Shown one piece after another: positions 6,567 to 9,696 of a stretch of 9,696 nucleotides of DNA. Position 1 is the first letter of the stretch; each line of letters opens with the position of its first letter. The translations under genes were made by a program, and so were the position numbers. A model generated the notes under the pieces. It did not search any database. It was not told the origin of the DNA and saw only the letters and a program-made list of their open reading frames with translations. Source of the DNA: an uncultured Flavobacteriales bacterium (GTDB taxonomy: Bacteria; Bacteroidota; Bacteroidia; Flavobacteriales_D; Crocinitomicaceae); assembly GCA_905479845.1 (NCBI GenBank), contig CAJQOB010000150.1, forward strand, positions 1 to 9,696, read 5' to 3'.

Positions 6567-6633
6567 CACAAGAATGAGAGGGGAATCCCTTCGAAGAACT
6601 TCGATTTATCCACTTGTTTTGAACAACAAACAA

Positions 6634-7863
6634 TTAATCGAAAGCCGCCTTCCCAAGTTTTAAGAAAGATTTCATCGCGAGAATAAATGCAGCCAATGCT
6701 AGTAATGCAATGAGGTAATATACTTTGAAACCGATGATTCCGTAAAGCGTGGCCGCTAATACGGGGAAAAGTGCTGTAGCCAGTGAGTTAATTGATTCAC
6801 TAACACCTAGAATTTCTCCTTGTTTCTCTGGATTTGCATGAATGGTGATTAGTGCGTTGAAAGTTGGGAAAGACAAAGACAAGCCTAAGTTGAGAATGTA
6901 ATAGAACCCTATGAAAAGGTATAGATTTGAAGTAAAGGTAATGGCAATTAGTCCAAGAGTACTTAAGCCAAGTCCAACGAGAAGTGTTTCAAATTCTCCA
7001 ATACGTTTGATAAATTGCTTCGAAATGAACGCTTGATTAAAAGCTAGGAACGCTCCTGCAACCAGTAAAAATAGACCAAGTTCTCCTTCGTCAAATTTGA
7101 ACAAGTCAATTAAAAAGAGCGACATGGTAGCAATGTAAAATGCCATCATGGAGGAGAAAAATGCTTTGAGTACAAAAAGTGATTTGATGGCTGGATCTGG
7201 ATCTAGTTCCCGAACTCTTCTGACAATGAAAATAGTCTTCCAGAAAGATTGTCGCTTACGAGGAACTCGCTTTTCAACGGGATGTGATTCTTTTAACCAG
7301 AAGATAATCGTTAGAAATGTAATCAATGATATAGCCATTGAAAGCAAAACAGTTCCTAAATATCCTATTGAGAAAGAAGCTGAATATCCTCCAAGTGCTG
7401 GTCCAACAATGAACCCTAAACCAGCAATACCACCCAAGTATCCGAAAATATATGATTTCTCTTCCCTCGTTGTGACATCAGAAACGTAGGCATTGGTTGT
7501 CGATACATTTCCCCCAGTAATACCGTCCAGAATTCGAGAGAGCCCAATTACGACTAAGGGAAGTGCTAAACCAAAAACAGGGAAATCGGGCAGGAGTAGG
7601 GCACATCCGAAAACGATCCAGCTTAAAAGTGTTCCAGCCTGAGAAACAATAAGTACCGGTTTTCGCCCTCTCATATCAGATAAACTGCCAAGAATTGGAG
7701 CTCCAACAAATTGAAAAGTTGAATATAATGTGAGTAATAAACCGAAAACCCATTTTGGTGCACCATAGTCATTCACAATGAAGGGTAGCACAGGCATAAG
7801 TATGCTAAAGCCTAGAACATTTACGAATGTTAGTAAATAGGCCGGAATCAATTTTTTTGACAT
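6634..7863 (-). CDS. MFS transporter, TetA-like drug:H+ antiporter family
   Basis: A 409-residue, 12-helix inner-membrane transporter of the DHA1/TetA type. Helix 1 carries LGFSILMPVLPF. The loop 2-3 signature is GSLSDMRGRKP (Gly59, Asp63, Gly66, Arg67, Lys68), the canonical MFS motif A. Arg110 in SRILDGITGGN is the motif B arginine, and GLGFIVGPALGG (148-159) is motif C, typical of antiporters. AYVSDVTTREE is also a TetA-like segment. TetA proteins usually have an acidic residue in helix 1 just before the LGxxLxMPVLP run; here that place appears to be Asn15, which argues against classical tetracycline efflux. The substrate is therefore unknown. The ATG at 7863 sits four bases after an exact -7 box. 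The gene diverges from the secreted repeat protein at 8034. Length and motifs show no truncation. Confidence 0.93.
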   Translation of the reverse strand: MSKKLIPAYLLTFVNVLGFSILMPVLPFIVNDYGAPKWVFGLLLTLYSTFQFVGAPILGSLSDMRGRKPVLIVSQAGTLLSWIVFGCALLLPDFPVFGLALPLVVIGLSRILDGITGGNVSTTNAYVSDVTTREEKSYIFGYLGGIAGLGFIVGPALGGYSASFSIGYLGTVLLSMAISLITFLTIIFWLKESHPVEKRVPRKRQSFWKTIFIVRRVRELDPDPAIKSLFVLKAFFSSMMAFYIATMSLFLIDLFKFDEGELGLFLLVAGAFLAFNQAFISKQFIKRIGEFETLLVGLGLSTLGLIAITFTSNLYLFIGFYYILNLGLSLSFPTFNALITIHANPEKQGEILGVSESINSLATALFPVLAATLYGIIGFKVYYLIALLALAAFILAMKSFLKLGKAAFD

Positions 7864-7867
7864 CGGA

Positions 7868-7875
7868 CAAAAGTA
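7868..7875 (-). promoter_or_regulatory. -7 promoter box for the MFS gene
   Basis: Minus-strand TACTTTTG matches TAnnTTTG exactly and ends four bases before the ATG. Transcription would start at or very near the ATG, so the message may be leaderless or almost so. No good -33 TTTG is seen; TTTC at 7896-7899 is the nearest candidate. Alternatively the true start could be a later ATG, but the first helix would then be cut. Confidence 0.5.
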
Positions 7876-7881
7876 CAGTAA

Positions 7882-7893
7882 TTACCCAGGTAA
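7882..7893. promoter_or_regulatory. Palindromic operator candidate at the MFS promoter
   Basis: TTACC-CA-GGTAA has perfect 5-bp arms. It lies 6 bp upstream of the MFS -7 box, in the spacer where a bound repressor would block RNA polymerase. The cognate regulator is not encoded in the window. Confidence 0.4.
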
Positions 7894-7944
7894 ATGAAAG
7901 ATTTTGAAAATTTAACATGGTGTCTAGCTAAGCTTTATTTCAAT

Positions 7945-7958
7945 AGGTATTTGTACCT
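7945..7958. promoter_or_regulatory. Central AGGTA/TACCT inverted repeat
   Basis: AGGTA-TTTG-TACCT has perfect 5-bp arms around a 4-base centre. It is in the middle of the divergent region and uses the same ACCT/AGGT half-site as its two flanking dyads, in the opposite orientation to the 7882 site. Confidence 0.35.
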
Positions 7959-7989
7959 GTTTTCACAACATTTTTCAGAACACCTAATT

Positions 7990-7999
7990 ACCTGTAGGT
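7990..7999. promoter_or_regulatory. ACCT-GT-AGGT dyad at the promoter of the repeat protein
   Basis: ACCTGTAGGT has perfect 4-bp arms. It lies 10 bp upstream of the candidate -7 box at 8010 and is preceded by a further ACCT at 7982-7985. Confidence 0.35.
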
Positions 8000-8009
8000 C
8001 AATAATTGG

Positions 8010-8017
8010 TACTTTTA
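8010..8017 (+). promoter_or_regulatory. Candidate -7 box for the repeat protein
   Basis: TACTTTTA differs from TAnnTTTG only at the last base and ends 16 bases before the ATG at 8034. No clear -33 element is visible. Confidence 0.4.
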
Positions 8018-8033
8018 ATTCAAACAATCTATT

Positions 8034-9533
8034 ATGAAGAAAAAATACCAAATTTTACAAAAATTAAATTCTGCCGCGATCAAGTTTTGCCTAATTGGTG
8101 CAATCGGATTCTTTTCAGCTTCGCAAAGCTACGCTCAAACCTACGCAACTCTCCCATTTTCAGACGGTTTTGAGACAGGATCACTCGGACCTTCTTGGAC
8201 TACATTTAGCTCTATCGCGACAGGAGGAAATACTGTAATTCAAACAGGAACTTTAACTTGGTCTTCGCAAACAGCTTATTCAAACACAGGAACTTACTTC
8301 CTTGGAATGCATTACCCTACAGGTGGTTCTTACAATACGAATCAATGTAATTTGCACCTGAATTTGGCTGGTGAAAGTAACGTTCGTCTTAGCTTTTGGT
8401 GGGCTGAATGGAACGATGAATCTGAAGTTCAAGACGGGGTGTACGTATCTGATGATAACGGAGCAAACTATGTGAAAGTCCTTGACTTACCGGGGGCTGC
8501 CTATACAGACTTGGTTTATACTCATTTTGATATGAGCTTGGACAGTATTAACGCGGTTCACGGCTTGACTTTCAGTTCTCAGTACATTGTTCGTTTCCAA
8601 CAATACGATAATTACTATTTCGCTGGAGGAAACGACGGACATTTATACGACGATGTTTCTGTGTACAATGTTTGTGGAAGTTCTTCTTCAATTACAGAAA
8701 CTGCGTGTGCTTCATACACAACTCCAAGTGGAGACGAAACATACACTGCAAGTGGAATTTACGAGGATACTATCCCTAATGCTGCAGGTTGTGATAGTAT
8801 TATTACAATCGACTTGACGATAAATAGTTCAGCATCATCGATTGTAGAACAATCATGTGGAACATATACAGCACCGGATGGAATGATGTATGCTACTTCA
8901 GGAATGTATACTGCAATTGTTCCGAATGCGGCAGGTTGTGATTCAACAATTACTATTGATTTACAAGTGAATCAGCCAAGTTCTAATTCAATAACGGAAA
9001 GTACTTGTTATAACTATACTGCGCCAGATGGGATGACATACTCTACAAGTGGAACGTACACGGCGGTTCTTACGAATAGTCAAGGTTGTGACAGTACAAT
9101 TATTATTGATCTCTCTGTAAATACTGCTACGAGTTCTACGATTTCTGAAACTGCATTAGACACATATACGGTACCTAGCGGTGATGAAACGTACACAGCT
9201 AGTGGAACGTACATGGATACTATTCCAAACGCAAATGGTTGTGATAGTTTAATTACAATCAACTTAACGGTTGAGTACACTGGATTGAATGAATTGAATA
9301 CTTCGAATATTTCAGTTTACCCGAATCCAACATCAGGAATGGTTCATCTTGAAGGAATAGAAGAATTGACTGGGATTTCATCAATTCAAATTTTCGACAG
9401 TCGAGGACGCTTAGTTGCAACTCTTGATGAGGTGACGGAAACATTGAATTTACATGGAGTGGAAGCAGGAACTTACCTTATTATGTTACATCATGAGAAT
9501 GGTACTGAGAGAATCCCTGTAGTTAAGAAATAA
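8034..9533 (+). CDS. Secreted T9SS protein with jelly-roll-like domain and four 50-aa repeats
   Basis: A 499-residue exported protein. Its basic N-terminus (MKKKYQILQK) and hydrophobic core end at a likely cleavage after Ala34 (SYA/Q), an unusually long signal peptide. Residues 36-214 form a beta-rich domain opening PFSDGFETGSLGPSW and closing HLYDDVSVYNVC, the pattern of MAM-like or concanavalin-like jelly-roll domains that bind glycans or proteins. Residues 219-414 hold four repeats of T-x-C-x2-YT-x-PxG-x-YTxSGxY, then PNxxGCDSxIxIxL. Residues 425-499 are a type A T9SS sorting domain (VYPNPTSG, then AGTYLIML, basic end VVKK). It is probably displayed on or released from the cell surface, as an adhesin or binding protein. 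No catalytic motif is seen. It stands alone, with its own terminator, and diverges from the MFS gene. Confidence 0.93.
   Translation: MKKKYQILQKLNSAAIKFCLIGAIGFFSASQSYAQTYATLPFSDGFETGSLGPSWTTFSSIATGGNTVIQTGTLTWSSQTAYSNTGTYFLGMHYPTGGSYNTNQCNLHLNLAGESNVRLSFWWAEWNDESEVQDGVYVSDDNGANYVKVLDLPGAAYTDLVYTHFDMSLDSINAVHGLTFSSQYIVRFQQYDNYYFAGGNDGHLYDDVSVYNVCGSSSSITETACASYTTPSGDETYTASGIYEDTIPNAAGCDSIITIDLTINSSASSIVEQSCGTYTAPDGMMYATSGMYTAIVPNAAGCDSTITIDLQVNQPSSNSITESTCYNYTAPDGMTYSTSGTYTAVLTNSQGCDSTIIIDLSVNTATSSTISETALDTYTVPSGDETYTASGTYMDTIPNANGCDSLITINLTVEYTGLNELNTSNISVYPNPTSGMVHLEGIEELTGISSIQIFDSRGRLVATLDEVTETLNLHGVEAGTYLIMLHHENGTERIPVVKK
8688..9275 (+). repeat. Four tandem 50-residue Cys-containing repeats
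   Basis: Units begin at residues 219, 269, 319 and 369 (DNA 8688, 8838, 8988, 9138), exactly 150 bp apart. Cysteines fall at 225/253, 275/302 and 325/352, suggesting one disulfide per unit. Unit 4 keeps Cys403 but has Leu375 at the first position. Units 1 and 4 share PSGDETYTASG and DTIPNA; units 2 and 3 share PDGM-x-Y-x-TSG. Codon choice differs between similar units, so the duplication is not recent. Confidence 0.9.
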
Positions 9534-9537
9534 GCTT

Positions 9538-9561
9538 CTTATTCCTCTTGATGAGAATAAG
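9538..9561 (+). other. Hairpin just after the repeat-protein stop
   Basis: CTTATTC (9538-9544) and GAATAAG (9555-9561) can pair as a 7-bp stem with a 10-base loop. It has no T tract, so it is not a terminator on its own, but it stands just ahead of the strong one. It could stabilise the 3' end of the message. Confidence 0.3.
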
Positions 9562-9575
9562 ATTACGTTAGAATG

Positions 9576-9611
9576 AAGCACCTTTGAAACCTAGTTTCAA
9601 AGGTGCTTTTT
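9576..9611 (+). terminator. Strong intrinsic terminator of the repeat protein
   Basis: A perfect 15-bp stem, AAGCACCTTTGAAAC at 9576-9590 against GTTTCAAAGGTGCTT at 9594-9608, closes on the three-base loop CTA. The right arm leads into five T residues (9607-9611). It begins 43 bases after the stop codon. The orientation of the T tract assigns it to the rightward gene. Confidence 0.92.
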
Positions 9612-9696
9612 GTTTGAATAGGGCTGTATAATTTAGCTCATAATTTCTCTTTATTAGAGATGATAATGCTTTTTATATACCGTTATTTGAAATAAA

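Noticed and set aside
6544..6633. 30-residue N-terminal extension of the transaldolase reading frame
   Set aside because: The ATG at 6543 begins exactly at the family N-terminus. The upstream residues show no family similarity and have no suitable start context.
6634..7863. Tetracycline resistance gene
   Set aside because: The motifs are TetA-like, but the family is broad, the helix 1 acidic residue appears to be Asn, and no tetR-like partner or mobile element is present. Calling resistance would go beyond the sequence.
8587..8817. Alternative-frame open reading frames within the repeat-protein gene, and similar antisense frames elsewhere
   Set aside because: They overlap well-supported genes, show no recognisable motifs, and arise from the low-stop composition of the repeat and conserved regions.

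Overview
The window reads as chromosomal DNA of a low-GC Bacteroidota, most likely order Flavobacteriales. Three things support this. Two proteins end in type IX secretion (T9SS) type A C-terminal sorting domains. One is a secreted protein of the very common Bacteroidota type that opens with APEGINYQAVVRD after its signal peptide. Exact or near matches to the Bacteroidota -7 promoter box TAnnTTTG precede several starts, and recognisable Shine-Dalgarno sequences are missing. I cannot assign a genus. I see no tRNA, rRNA, CRISPR array, insertion sequence, integrase or phage structural cluster. Most genes are ordinary housekeeping, stress or surface genes.

Layout. (a) 2-1370: the 3' three quarters of dinB (DNA polymerase IV) runs rightward and meets, 1 bp away, a leftward glutathione peroxidase-type thiol peroxidase. 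(b) 1476-2306: a leftward tandem-domain universal stress protein. (c) 2416-3979: a rightward pair separated by 1 bp, a small T9SS-sorted protein followed by a tail-fibre-like secreted protein. (d) 3954-4976: a leftward, membrane-anchored SGNH/GDSL-type hydrolase whose 3' end overlaps the previous gene by 26 bp; a terminator-like hairpin for the rightward pair is embedded in its coding sequence. (e) 5056-5766: a leftward multi-pass membrane protein of unknown role with an internal duplication. (f) 5887-7863: a leftward TetA-like MFS transporter followed after 90 bp by a small transaldolase. (g) 8034-9533: a rightward secreted protein with a jelly-roll-like N-terminus, four 50-residue repeats and a T9SS sorting domain, ending at a strong intrinsic terminator.

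No stretch longer than 170 bp lacks a gene. The gaps are: 1371-1475, where I see only a weak 5-bp hairpin at the stress-protein stop; 2307-2415, divergent promoters; 4977-5055, a weak promoter-like sequence; 5767-5886, a short direct repeat; 6544-6633, a weak promoter-like box; 7864-8033, divergent promoters with three ACCT/AGGT dyads; and 9534-9696, two hairpins and then nothing recognisable from about 9612 to the end.

Genes (b), gpx and dinB fit general oxidative, stress and DNA-damage responses, but nothing shows that they are co-regulated. The three secreted proteins probably act at or beyond the outer membrane. I found no convincing undescribed multi-gene system. The points most worth following up are the duplicated SLxRxQ membrane module, the dyad-rich divergent promoter region, the terminator buried in an opposing gene, and the active-site residues that favour transaldolase over fructose-6-phosphate aldolase.
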